Source: an uncultured Ilumatobacter sp. (lineage in GTDB: Bacteria > Actinomycetota > Acidimicrobiia > Acidimicrobiales > Ilumatobacteraceae). Taken from it: a DNA stretch of 38,219 bases. Below, one piece after another: positions 17,821 to 25,966 of this stretch. The position numbers and the translations under genes are program-made. The stretch spans positions 1 to 38,219 of the forward strand of contig CALIOL010000324.1 of assembly GCA_938044705.1 (NCBI GenBank), given 5' to 3'. Positions within the stretch are counted from its first letter, which is position 1; each line of letters begins with the position of its first letter. Below the pieces are notes generated by a model. That model saw only the letters and a list, made by a program, of their open reading frames with translations, made no database searches and was not told the origin of the DNA.

Positions 17821-18828
17821 CCGGGCGTCGTTCGTACTCCGGCCGGCCCGGTCGAACCAGCGGGCAAGCTCGCGAAGCCCATCGTCGATCGAGACCTCCG
17901 GCGACCAGCCGAGATCCTCTCGTGCCGGTCGAGGATCGAACCAATGAGCGGTTCCGAGCTGATCTGCCAAGAAACGCGTGAGCGGCGGCTCATCGTCTCG
18001 GCCGAGTCGCGGCCACACGCGGTCGATGATCGATCCAGCCCGCCGAGCGATCGACAGCGGCACGTCACGCGGCTCGAACGGTACGCCGGCGGCGGCGCAG
18101 ATGCCCTCCACGAGTTCTCTGATCGGCCGTGGTTCGCCGTTGGCGACGACGTACGAACGTCCCGCACAGCGAGCTCCCGGTGCGACTGCATCGAGCGCTG
18201 CGACGAGCGCAGCGGTCGCATTGTCGATGTAGGTGGTGTCGACCAGCGCGACGCCTCCGCCGACCAGGGCGAGTCGACCTGCCGCAGCGCGTTCGGCGAT
18301 TCGCCCCACCAGCTGGGTATCGCCGGGGCCCCACACGAGGTGCGGCCGAATGACGGTCACCGCCGTGGTCGAACTGTTCGCTGCGAGCGCCAGCCGCTCC
18401 GCTTGAGCTTTGGTCTCGGGGTACCACGCAGCACCGTGCGCGCCAATTGCTGGATCCGCTCCCCCGCCGATGATCGGCGTGCCATCGTGGGCAACCGACG
18501 GCGACGACACGTGCACCACCTTGCCGATGCCCTCGCTCGTTGCGGCATCCAGGACGTTGCGCGTGCCACCGACGTTTGTCGCGATGTAGTCGCGGCGATC
18601 TCCGACGACACCGACCTTCGCAGCGAGGTGCACCACGGCATCGCAACCCTTCGCCGCTGCGGATACCGCCGCGGCGTCGGCGATGTCGCCAAGGTGTTGG
18701 TCGACGACCCCGGACAACGCTTCGACGTCGCGGCGTTGAAACGTGACGACGTCGTCCCCTCGTTCGAGGAGTCGGGTGACGACCCCGACACCGATCAGGC
18801 TCGACGCACCGGTGACGAGCACGCGCAT
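17818..18828 (-). CDS. oleD: 2-alkyl-3-oxoalkanoate reductase OleD
   Basis: A 336-residue extended SDR/epimerase-fold protein. OleD reduces the 2-alkyl-3-ketoacid made by OleA to the 2-alkyl-3-hydroxyacid using NADPH. The nucleotide loop is TGASSLIG (6-13), which has Ser where many relatives have the middle Gly. The catalytic Tyr and Lys are Y136 and K140 (YPETK), with S109 in VSSPS. Downstream blocks IRPHLVWGPGD, YIDNATAALVAALD and YVVANGEPRPI are characteristic of OleD. The start is ATG 18828, 7 bases after the oleBC stop. Its TAG stop is part of a -10-like box for tRNA-Cys. The reductase call depends strongly on the oleA-oleBC context. Confidence 0.92.
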   Translation of the reverse strand: MRVLVTGASSLIGVGVVTRLLERGDDVVTFQRRDVEALSGVVDQHLGDIADAAAVSAAAKGCDAVVHLAAKVGVVGDRRDYIATNVGGTRNVLDAATSEGIGKVVHVSSPSVAHDGTPIIGGGADPAIGAHGAAWYPETKAQAERLALAANSSTTAVTVIRPHLVWGPGDTQLVGRIAERAAAGRLALVGGGVALVDTTYIDNATAALVAALDAVAPGARCAGRSYVVANGEPRPIRELVEGICAAAGVPFEPRDVPLSIARRAGSIIDRVWPRLGRDDEPPLTRFLADQLGTAHWFDPRPAREDLGWSPEVSIDDGLRELARWFDRAGRSTNDAR

Positions 18829-18835
18829 GACGACC

Positions 18836-21439
18836 TCAGCGCCGCCAGATCCGACGACGGCGGGCTATGCCAGCGCCAGACTCACCGGCAAGCAGCTTCT
18901 CAGCCCACTCGGCGACTTCGGCTCGATCGATCTTTGCGTTGTGCCTGATGTCGACGGGCATCGAGCGCATCGTCAGCACGGCAGCCACCGGCTCGTCGAC
19001 CACCGAACGCACGGCATCGACAATCGCCGGTGACGCGAGCCCTGACGGCGTCGCCGATTCGAGCACGACGACCAGCTGCTGACAGCCCTGAGGGCCGACG
19101 CCGACTGCTGCAACGCGCCCGACTGTGGCGTCTCCGTTCGGCGACAGGGCGCGCTCCACCGCCCGTTCGACGGGCACCGGGGTCACCGGGCCTTCGGCAA
19201 CGTGGACCACGTGCACGCTTCTCCCCTCGACCCACAGGCGACCCGAATCATCCAGTCGCCCGACGTCTCCGGTGCGGTGCCAGCCCGCCCCCGGGCGAGC
19301 GAGCCGCTGCGCCTGCCAACGACCGACGTACCCTTCGCTGACCCACGGGGCCCGCACGAGGATCTCGCCGGTCTGGCCAGCAGCGACAGCACCGGGCACG
19401 CCATCGATGGCATCGAATCCCAGTTGGCTGACTCGAACCTCCGCCCCAGCGACAGGCATGCCAACGCACACGCCGGGCACCGAGGGCCCAGCCTCGGCAG
19501 CTTCGATCCCGTTCAGGTCGATATCGGCGACTGGGAGGGCCTCGGTCATTCCGTACGGCGTGCGAATCGACGCGTGTGGCGCGAGCTCAGCGACCGACCG
19601 CAGGGTTTCAGCGGGAACGGGCGCTCCGGCGCTGAACACCAGCCGCAGCCCATCGAGTCCGACCCACGTCGCATCAGGTTGCTCTGCAGCGGTCGCGACG
19701 ACGTTGGCCAACGCTGCCGGAGATCCAAATGCCATGGTCGCGTCCACGGCACAACAGGCCTCGTCGAGTGCTCCGGCCGTGAGCGCACCCGGTGTGGTGA
19801 CATCGCAATCGGTCAGCGCGGTCGGAACACCGAGCGAGGGGCCGTACAGCGCGAACGGCGCAAACGCCGCAACGAGACGATCGGCGTCGGTGATGCCGTA
19901 GGTCGCAGCGAGCGCGTCGCGCTGAGATGCAAGCTGACCGTGCGTGTAACGAACACCCTTGGCCGGGCCCGTGGCGCCGGACGTGAACAGCACCGCTGCG
20001 TCGGCGGCATCGGCCGGTGACGCCGGCAGCTCGGGGTCATCGGCCTTCGACGCTGCCTCGCTCATCAGTTCTGCGACGTCGACGTGTGTCGCTCGTGGGG
20101 CCCATCGCAACGCCGCGCTTGCGGCACCCGCTGGTTTGGGACCGATCGTCCACGCTGGGCGCGCCGACCTGACTGCCTTTCCGAGGCCGCCGAGGCCGAG
20201 TCCACGGTCGGCGACCACGGTGACACCACCGGCCCGCCAGACTCCATACACCGCAACGAGCAGGTCGATACCCGGGGGCGTCAACATGGCGACGCGATCG
20301 CCTGTCGCAAGCCCTCGCTGAATCAACGACGAGGCAACTCCATCCACGCGTCGAGCGAAGCTCTGGAAGTCCAGCGTCGTACGGGTCGCGAGATCGGCGA
20401 TGGCGATCCGCTCGACGTCGTCACGATGACGGTCGATTCCAGCGAAGACCGACGACGCCGGAGCGGCTGCAGCAGGGCGCGGCTCGACATCAGCTCCGAG
20501 CACCGACTGCAGCCACGTATCGACCGCGCGTGCGACGTCTGCTTCGGCCATCACGAGGTGATTCGCATCGGGGAACCGATGGAGCGTCGAGTTCGGGAAT
20601 CGGCCGGCGAGATCAGCGGCGAAATCGTCGTCGAAGACGATGTCTCGAGCTCCCCAAGCGAGGAGCACGGGAGCCTCGATGCTCGGCAGCAGGCTCGCGA
20701 CGCGGTCGAGTGGCGCCTCTGTCGGGTGCGGCGGCTCGGTCGATCGCAACGGAATGTCGCCCACGAAGTCGGCAACAGCTGCCCGATGCTCCGCACGACG
20801 GTACGGAGCACGGAAGGCAGCGCGGTCGATCTTGGTGATGCGCTTGCCCGACAACCTCACGGTGCCTTCGACGAACCCGTTGGTGCGGCGGCACACGAGG
20901 TCGCGAAGCGGCCCAGAGGCGGCGAGACGGATGATCCGAGGGGCGCCGCGTCCCTCGGGAACGCCGATCCCCGTGTTGCACAGCACCATGCCGGCAACCC
21001 GACTCACGTTGTCGACTGCCCACCCCATCGCGATGGCGCCGCCCCAATCATGAGCGGCCAGGAACAAGGGGCCGTCGGCCGAGATGTCGAGCGCAGCAAC
21101 GACATCATCGATATCGGCAACGCGTGTTGCGTAACGACGCAGGGCCACGCGTTCGCTGTAGCCCATGCTCAACTGGTCGATCGCGATCACCCGATGTCGC
21201 CCGGCGAAGCGCTCCAAGAACGTCTTCCACGCATAGCCCCAGGTGGGATTCCCGTGGACACACAGAATGGTCGCCGGGGCCTCGGCTCCGGCCTGGCGTT
21301 CCACCGGACCCGTGTCGAGGACATGCCAGCGATACGTGCTGCCGTCGTGGCTTGCGACGTCGAGCAGACGCGACCACGACGGGTCGATCCCCCATCCTCG
21401 CCACGTCGCCCCGTCCGGTCGGTCGGGGGTCGTGCTCAC
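18836..21439 (-). CDS. oleBC: OleBC fusion: beta-lactone decarboxylase and beta-lactone synthetase
   Basis: An 867-residue two-domain protein. Residues ~20-315 are the OleB alpha/beta-hydrolase of the haloalkane-dehalogenase type: oxyanion HGNPTWGYAW (62-71), nucleophile Asp131 in AAHDWGGAIAMGW, and His294 in DANHLVMAEA; it removes CO2 from a cis-beta-lactone to give the olefin. After a Pro/Ala linker (~316-332), residues ~335-867 are the OleC ANL-type synthetase with P-loop LFTSGATGPAKGV (484-496) and C-terminal Lys in RHNAKIDR; it closes the beta-lactone with ATP. The frame is open further upstream, but GTG 21439 overlaps the oleA stop as GTGA and conserved sequence begins soon after it. 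The fusion is known from actinobacteria. Confidence 0.94.
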   Translation of the reverse strand: MSTTPDRPDGATWRGWGIDPSWSRLLDVASHDGSTYRWHVLDTGPVERQAGAEAPATILCVHGNPTWGYAWKTFLERFAGRHRVIAIDQLSMGYSERVALRRYATRVADIDDVVAALDISADGPLFLAAHDWGGAIAMGWAVDNVSRVAGMVLCNTGIGVPEGRGAPRIIRLAASGPLRDLVCRRTNGFVEGTVRLSGKRITKIDRAAFRAPYRRAEHRAAVADFVGDIPLRSTEPPHPTEAPLDRVASLLPSIEAPVLLAWGARDIVFDDDFAADLAGRFPNSTLHRFPDANHLVMAEADVARAVDTWLQSVLGADVEPRPAAAAPASSVFAGIDRHRDDVERIAIADLATRTTLDFQSFARRVDGVASSLIQRGLATGDRVAMLTPPGIDLLVAVYGVWRAGGVTVVADRGLGLGGLGKAVRSARPAWTIGPKPAGAASAALRWAPRATHVDVAELMSEAASKADDPELPASPADAADAAVLFTSGATGPAKGVRYTHGQLASQRDALAATYGITDADRLVAAFAPFALYGPSLGVPTALTDCDVTTPGALTAGALDEACCAVDATMAFGSPAALANVVATAAEQPDATWVGLDGLRLVFSAGAPVPAETLRSVAELAPHASIRTPYGMTEALPVADIDLNGIEAAEAGPSVPGVCVGMPVAGAEVRVSQLGFDAIDGVPGAVAAGQTGEILVRAPWVSEGYVGRWQAQRLARPGAGWHRTGDVGRLDDSGRLWVEGRSVHVVHVAEGPVTPVPVERAVERALSPNGDATVGRVAAVGVGPQGCQQLVVVLESATPSGLASPAIVDAVRSVVDEPVAAVLTMRSMPVDIRHNAKIDRAEVAEWAEKLLAGESGAGIARRRRIWRR

Positions 21440-22461
21440 CAGACGATTTCGGTGAAACTCGTGTTCAGACCCGACCCGATGCCCATGCAGAGCACTCGTT
21501 CTCCGGGTTTGATCTGATCCTGGTGCTCGGCGAGTGTGATCGGGATGGCGGCCGGGCCGACGTTTCCGTAGTTCGGGAACGTCCGCGGACACCGATCGGG
21601 GTCGATTCCGAGTCGCTCACACAGGAGTTCGGTGTGTCGCTGGCTCACCTGGTGAACGATGTAGTGATCCATCCCGACTTCCCAGTCGAAATCGTGGCCG
21701 CTGTTCTTCCACGCCGCTTCGGCCAGGTCGAGACCGGCGATCATCAGACCGTGTGAATCGGTGCGCATGCTGTCGAGATCACCGATGCACAGGTCGTTGT
21801 GCTGCGTTCCGCCGCGAGCGATTCCGCCGACGAGGCGGTGCGCGTCGGGGTGCTGGTCGAGGCGGCAGAGCACCGCAGCTGCAGCACCCGAACCGAGCGT
21901 CAGCGAGGCGAACTCTGCAAACACGTCGGCCGCGGTGGCGTCAGGCTGCTGCAACCGTCGGATCGTGGTCTGTTGCGTGTGGCGACTGCCTTCGCCGTCA
22001 ACGACGAGGGCATAGTCGATCGACCCAGCGTCGATGGCAGCAGCAGCGATCTGCATGCCGTTGATGAAGCCCAGACAGGCGTTGCCCACGTCGAAGTTCA
22101 GACAACTCGTTGGCAGGTTCAACTCGTGGTGCACCACGCACGCGACCGACGGTTCGAGATGGTGTTTGCACACCGATGTGGAGATCAGCATGCCGACGCG
22201 CTCTGGGTCGATCGCTGATTCATCGAGGGCTTTGCGCCCGGCTCGAGCTGCAGCTTGCTCGAACGTCACGCCTTCCGGCCACCAGCGTCGCGCTTCGATG
22301 CCAGCAAGGTCGGCGAGGATCCGGCCGCTCAGTCCGTTTCGTTCGTACGTCTCGGAGAGCTGCTCATCGATCCATGCCGATGTGACGACTTCTGGTGCCT
22401 CGACGGCCGCGACGGTCAACACGCCCACATTGCGGTGGGTGAGTACCGAGTTTGCGGCCAT
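21436..22461 (-). CDS. oleA: OleA, acyl-CoA head-to-head condensing enzyme
   Basis: A 341-residue thiolase-fold enzyme (KAS III-like) that joins two acyl-CoAs head to head to a 2-alkyl-3-ketoacid, the first step of long-chain olefin synthesis. The catalytic Cys129 is in FDVGNACLGFING, His270 in YIVHQVSQRH and Asn300 in NYGNVGPAAIP. Glu103 in CKHHLEPS corresponds to the glutamate that separates OleA from FabH. Start ATG 22461 has AAAGGA 7 bases upstream; an in-frame ATG 15 bases earlier lacks such a site. FabH-like ketosynthase is the alternative, but Glu103 and the oleBC-oleD neighbours decide the call. Confidence 0.95.
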   Translation of the reverse strand: MAANSVLTHRNVGVLTVAAVEAPEVVTSAWIDEQLSETYERNGLSGRILADLAGIEARRWWPEGVTFEQAAARAGRKALDESAIDPERVGMLISTSVCKHHLEPSVACVVHHELNLPTSCLNFDVGNACLGFINGMQIAAAAIDAGSIDYALVVDGEGSRHTQQTTIRRLQQPDATAADVFAEFASLTLGSGAAAAVLCRLDQHPDAHRLVGGIARGGTQHNDLCIGDLDSMRTDSHGLMIAGLDLAEAAWKNSGHDFDWEVGMDHYIVHQVSQRHTELLCERLGIDPDRCPRTFPNYGNVGPAAIPITLAEHQDQIKPGERVLCMGIGSGLNTSFTEIVW

Positions 22462-22510
22462 GTTCGATCCTTTCACACGCCCGGAGGCGCCGTCTGTGGC
22501 GGAACTGGCG

Positions 22511-22516
22511 AGCCTA
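22511..22516 (-). promoter_or_regulatory. Possible -10 box for the ole operon
   Basis: TAGGCT on the minus strand lies about 49 bases before the oleA ATG, with TGAGCC 18 bases further upstream as a poor -35. The resulting leader would contain the AAAGGA ribosome site. Weak evidence; the 145-base gap to the tRNA-Gly terminator holds no other clear box. Confidence 0.28.
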
Positions 22517-22606
22517 GGCCATGCCGCGGCCGATGGCTCACCTCTCCCCCGTGCAGAAATGATCCGACGCCTCGGACACGGACCATCTCAGGCTGGAAAT
22601 GACGAA

Positions 22607-22629
22607 GGCCCCGACATGAAGTCGGGGCC
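22607..22629 (-). terminator. Rho-independent terminator after tRNA-Gly
   Basis: Minus-strand hairpin with a 9-base-pair stem (GGCCCCGAC with GTCGGGGCC) and a 5-base loop, followed by TTCGTCATTT. It starts 4 bases after the tRNA CCA end and separates the tRNA from oleA. Confidence 0.85.
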
Positions 22630-22633
22630 TCCG

Positions 22634-22709
22634 TGGAGCGGATGACCGGGATCGAACCGGCGACCTTCACCTTGGCAAGGTGACGCTCTACCAACTGAGC
22701 CACATCCGC
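22634..22709 (-). tRNA. tRNA-Gly (GCC anticodon), CCA encoded
   Basis: The minus strand gives acceptor GCGGATG paired with CATCCGC, a D-arm GCTCAGTTGGTAGAGC, anticodon stem TCACC/GGTGA with loop TTGCCAA (anticodon GCC), and a T-arm with GGTTCGATCCC. The discriminator is U and CCA is encoded at 22634-22636. Confidence 0.97.
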
Positions 22710-22720
22710 GAGGAGCACCG

Positions 22721-22748
22721 ATGCTACCGCCCGATGCGCGGTGGACAA
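22721..22748 (-). promoter_or_regulatory. Promoter of tRNA-Gly
   Basis: On the minus strand TTGTCC (22743-22748) and TAGCAT (22721-22726) are separated by 16 bases, and TAGCAT ends 11 bases before the tRNA 5' end. This is a good sigma-70-type arrangement. The -10 is identical to the box before tRNA-Cys. Confidence 0.65.
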
Positions 22749-22776
22749 CCCCACCGGCCGACAACCCAGAACTGGC

Positions 22777-22998
22777 TCAGTCGTTCTTCGGTCGGAGGTC
22801 GACGCGCAAGGTGAGCACACCATCGACCAGCTCGGCTTCGGCATCACCCACGATCGCGAAGTCCATGAAATCATTCTGCTGTTGCTCCATGAATGCCTTG
22901 CGGCCCTCACCCTCCACTGGTGGGAGTGGACGCTTCTTGACCGCCGCTGCGCGATCTCGGAAGCGTTGGATCATTGCGTCGGTGTCGAGTTCAGCCAC
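22777..22998 (-). CDS. Small conserved-looking protein, 73 residues
   Basis: A 73-residue soluble protein, no signal peptide or membrane helix. The first half is basic and helical (MIQRFRDRAAAVKKRPLPP), followed by a Glu/Gln-rich helix and a short beta-like end (LTLRVDLRP). I do not recognise a named family. It is a believable gene because a TACGCT box stands 7 bases before its GTG start, codon use matches the neighbours, and it fills a gap between two stop codons and a promoter. It lies 50 bases downstream of the acidic membrane protein gene, on the same strand. Function unknown. Confidence 0.72.
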   Translation of the reverse strand: MAELDTDAMIQRFRDRAAAVKKRPLPPVEGEGRKAFMEQQQNDFMDFAIVGDAEAELVDGVLTLRVDLRPKND

Positions 22999-23005
22999 GC
23001 ACCAA

Positions 23006-23011
23006 AGCGTA
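23006..23011 (-). promoter_or_regulatory. -10 box for the 73-residue gene, leaderless
   Basis: Minus-strand TACGCT ends 7 bases before the GTG at 22998, giving a leaderless arrangement. No clear -35. Confidence 0.42.
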
Positions 23012-23048
23012 TCGAACGTCGGTCGGCCGACACCTGATCAGCGGGCGA

Positions 23049-23990
23049 TCAGGCCGACGGCTCAGACGGCAGCGGCCGCGGCGCGAGCAACGGGTCGATG
23101 GAACGGACCATCGGAACCTCCTCGACTGGTTCCTCAGCGGTGGCAACGTCATCGACCTCGCGCTGTTCGGAATCCTCGCCAAGCCGCTTGGTCGCAGCAG
23201 TCTCGTCGGCGTCATCACCTTCGAGCAGCGCGCTGAAATCGTCGTCGATCTCTTCGGTGTCATCGACGCTGTCCACCTCGATGTCTGCGACCGCAGCTTC
23301 GACGTTCTCGTTGCGACGGTCCTCGTCGCCCTCGTTCCCGTCGCCAGGGTTCTCGTCGCCCTCGTCACCGTCGACTGGTTCGTCCGCGTCGAGCACGTCG
23401 TCGAGCAGGTCGTCTACGTCGGCTTCCTTCGTCGCAGCGTCGACCGATGTCTCGGATTGGGTGTCGGGCCCGCCGTCCGAGTCAGCGACCGCATCGACGG
23501 TCTCATCGGGGTCGACCTTCGGAGAAGAAGGTTCAGGGTCGGCACCGGAAAGATCATCGAACGACACCACGGGCGCGACGGTCGAAAATGACGAATCGAC
23601 CGCTGGCTCCGATGCCTCACGGCGAAGCGGTGAGGCCCCCGCAGGCCGAGAGTCGTCGAGCGAGCGCCGTTGCGCCGCCGGATCGAGTTTTCGCCAACCG
23701 CGGGTCTGCATCACCTCGAGCGGAGCGAGCAGCTCCGGTTCAGGCTTCGTGCGACGGAACACCCAGATTGCCAGTGCGACGAGGCCCACACCGAGCAGCG
23801 CTAGGACGACGATTGCCGTGTACACCGTCCGTGTCGCTTCCGGGTCGCCAACACCGATCACACCCACGAGCGCGACCTGAGCCTGGTTCGGGAGAGCAAG
23901 AGTGTCGGGCAGCACTGAGACGAGAGTCTGCCAGCACATCCCGCCGATCGCATTGCACCCGGTGGCGCCGACATCCGAGCTGGACGTCAT
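23049..23990 (-). CDS. Single-pass membrane protein with long acidic tail
   Basis: A 313-residue protein. The first ~55 residues are short and carry two cysteines (C12, C19); one strong transmembrane helix spans about 57-78, followed by basic residues (FRRTK), so the C-terminus should be cytoplasmic. The tail from about 135 to 300 is dominated by Asp and Glu with runs such as DEGDENPGDGNEGDED and is probably disordered. I do not recognise a family. The start ATG 23990 overlaps the glycosylase stop as ATGA, which fixes it and implies coupling; a longer frame upstream lies within the glycosylase gene and is not used. Function unknown. Confidence 0.78.
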   Translation of the reverse strand: MTSSSDVGATGCNAIGGMCWQTLVSVLPDTLALPNQAQVALVGVIGVGDPEATRTVYTAIVVLALLGVGLVALAIWVFRRTKPEPELLAPLEVMQTRGWRKLDPAAQRRSLDDSRPAGASPLRREASEPAVDSSFSTVAPVVSFDDLSGADPEPSSPKVDPDETVDAVADSDGGPDTQSETSVDAATKEADVDDLLDDVLDADEPVDGDEGDENPGDGNEGDEDRRNENVEAAVADIEVDSVDDTEEIDDDFSALLEGDDADETAATKRLGEDSEQREVDDVATAEEPVEEVPMVRSIDPLLAPRPLPSEPSA

Positions 23991-24772
23991 CGCTGATGGC
24001 TCGGGCACCACACCGCGGTCCGACCAGACACGTTCGATCGTCGGAGTTCCGCACCATCGCGGGGACACCTCCCGGGCGAGGCCCGGACATCGGGCGACAA
24101 CGCTCCATGCGTCGAGCCCCCTGCTTCGAGCATTTCTGGAAGACGGGTGCGGCAGGCTCGAGCGATCCGCTCGCGATCCTCGGCGGTGAGTTGGTCGGCC
24201 CGGCGCGTCGGCGCAATCCCCGCCCAGAAGAGCACCTCGTCTGCGCAGAGGTTGCCGAGACCCGCGACGACGCTCTGGTCGAGCAACAGCGACTTGATGG
24301 CTGCTGTTCGACCGCTGAGCGCTACCTCGAGCGCCTCGGCAGAGAGCGTGAGGAGATCCGGACCCAGTTCGAGTGGCTCATCGAACGACAGTCGGCCGAG
24401 TCGCCTCGGATCGTTCATCCGAAGCGCTGGCACCTGGTCATTGCCGTGCGTCCCCGACGGGAGTGTCCAGAGCCTCAGCCGATCCCATTCCGGCCGATCC
24501 GCCCCTGACGCATATTCCAAGCGTTCGATCGGAGCGAGACCGTCGACCTCGATTCTCCCGGTCATTCCGAGATGCAGACCCACGGTGCCGACGTCGGAGA
24601 TGAGTCGCACCACCTTGCCGACGCGGTCGACGCCGTCGAGGCGAGCCCCGCAGAGCATCTCCGCGAGGCCTTCCGGCGCAACTCGGTCGTCGCACCACAC
24701 GCTCTCGACCCTGCGCCCCACGAGTCGTTGAGCCGCACGAGACCAGATTTCCGCTTCGAGACCTTCGGGCAT
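23987..24772 (-). CDS. Fpg/Nei-family DNA glycosylase
   Basis: A 261-residue base-excision glycosylase. After Met removal the N-terminus is PEGLEAE, with the catalytic Pro2, Glu3 and a Glu at 6. The middle has LHLGMTGRIEV and the helix-two-turn-helix block VVAGLGNLCADEVLFWAGI. The C-terminal zinc finger is unusual: C236-x2-D239 and C256-x2-H259 (CPRDG and CPSHQ) in place of four cysteines. The conserved Arg of the finger loop (SGRTAVW) is present. Mycobacterial Nei-type enzymes are the likely relatives; oxidised purine versus pyrimidine preference cannot be told. It starts 15 bases after the metX stop and overlaps the next gene by 4 bases. Confidence 0.9.
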   Translation of the reverse strand: MPEGLEAEIWSRAAQRLVGRRVESVWCDDRVAPEGLAEMLCGARLDGVDRVGKVVRLISDVGTVGLHLGMTGRIEVDGLAPIERLEYASGADRPEWDRLRLWTLPSGTHGNDQVPALRMNDPRRLGRLSFDEPLELGPDLLTLSAEALEVALSGRTAAIKSLLLDQSVVAGLGNLCADEVLFWAGIAPTRRADQLTAEDRERIARACRTRLPEMLEAGGSTHGALSPDVRASPGRCPRDGAELRRSNVSGRTAVWCPSHQR

Positions 24773-24787
24773 CGCCGTCGACCAGGT

Positions 24788-25966
24788 TCAGGACGACTTC
24801 GAGACGTCGCCGAGGAATCGGTCGATCGGCGCGGCGATCTGATCACCGTTGATCAAGAACGCGTCGTGGCCATGCGGCGAATCGATCTCGTGATACTCGA
24901 CGGGCACGCCGTTGGCGCCGACCGCTGCGTGAATCTGTTGCTGCTGGTACGCCGGGTACAGCATGTCACTCCAGATTCCGACCGCCATCGTGGGGACCTG
25001 GACGCGAGCCATCGCCCGTTCCAACGAGCCTCGTCCGCGTGCGACGTCGTGGAGGTCCATGGCCTTACCGATCGACAGATAGCTGTTGGCATCGAAGCGG
25101 CGGACGATCTTGTTGCCGTGGTGTTCGAGGTATCGCTCGACCTCGTATTGCTGCCACATTCCGAGGATGTCACCCGCCTCGGCTCGGCCGGAGAAGTCAC
25201 GACCGAACCGGTCGGTGAACACGTTGTCGCTGCGGAAGGTCACCTGAGCGATCTGGCGGGCGATCGCGAGTCCGGTGGACGGACCGTCACCCTCGGGAGC
25301 GTCGTAGTAGTCCCCGCCTCGGAACTGCGGGTCGAGACGGATCGCCTGACGTCCGATCCCACCCCAGGCGATCTGTTGGGCTGTCGCTTGCATGCACGTT
25401 GCGATCGCGACGAGCGAGCGAACCCGACGTGGGTACATGACCGCCCACTCGAGCGCCTGCATCCCTCCCATCGATCCACCGATCACCGCCATCCACTGGT
25501 ACACGTGCAGATGCTCGGCCAACTGTGCCTGAGCGCGCACCATGTCTCGGATGGTCACGACGGGGAATCGGGAGCCGTATGGGGTTCCGTCGTCGGGATG
25601 CAATGAGGCTGGGCCGGTGGAGCCTTGGCACCCGCCCAGGACGTTCGCACAGACGACGAAGTAGCGGTCGGTGTCGATCGGGAGGCCCGGACCGACCATC
25701 GCATTCCACCAACCAGCCTCGTCATGGCCTCTCCCGGCCGAGCCGGCGGCATGACTGTCGCCGGTCCACGCGTGACACAGCAACACCGCATTGGAACCAT
25801 CAGCGTCGAGCGTCCCCCAGGTCTCGTAGGCAACGGTGACGTCGCTCAACGTGACACCGGAGTCGAGCGCAAACCGACGATCGGTGGCAAACGTGAAGAA
25901 CCGACGCTGCCCGACCGGGTCACCTTCTCGCCAGGCGCCGGTCACGGGAAGAGGGTCGGGAGCCAT
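24788..25966 (-). CDS. metX: Homoserine O-acetyltransferase MetX
   Basis: A 392-residue alpha/beta-hydrolase-fold acyltransferase of methionine synthesis. Family marks are CHAWTGDSHAAG (64-75), NVLGGCQGSTGP (108-119), the nucleophile elbow GGSMGGMQALEW with S165, the Asp in IWSDMLYP and the His in DSPHGHDAF near the C-terminus. Length is normal. Some MetX enzymes use succinyl-CoA; the sequence alone does not let me separate the two. Start ATG 25966. The 121 bases upstream hold no SAM-riboswitch pattern that I recognise. No metY or metH is in the window. Confidence 0.95.
   Translation of the reverse strand: MAPDPLPVTGAWREGDPVGQRRFFTFATDRRFALDSGVTLSDVTVAYETWGTLDADGSNAVLLCHAWTGDSHAAGSAGRGHDEAGWWNAMVGPGLPIDTDRYFVVCANVLGGCQGSTGPASLHPDDGTPYGSRFPVVTIRDMVRAQAQLAEHLHVYQWMAVIGGSMGGMQALEWAVMYPRRVRSLVAIATCMQATAQQIAWGGIGRQAIRLDPQFRGGDYYDAPEGDGPSTGLAIARQIAQVTFRSDNVFTDRFGRDFSGRAEAGDILGMWQQYEVERYLEHHGNKIVRRFDANSYLSIGKAMDLHDVARGRGSLERAMARVQVPTMAVGIWSDMLYPAYQQQQIHAAVGANGVPVEYHEIDSPHGHDAFLINGDQIAAPIDRFLGDVSKSS

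Noticed and set aside
20084-21517. Long plus-strand frame opposite oleBC
   Set aside because: Antisense to a gene with intact active sites; no domain or ribosome site supports it.
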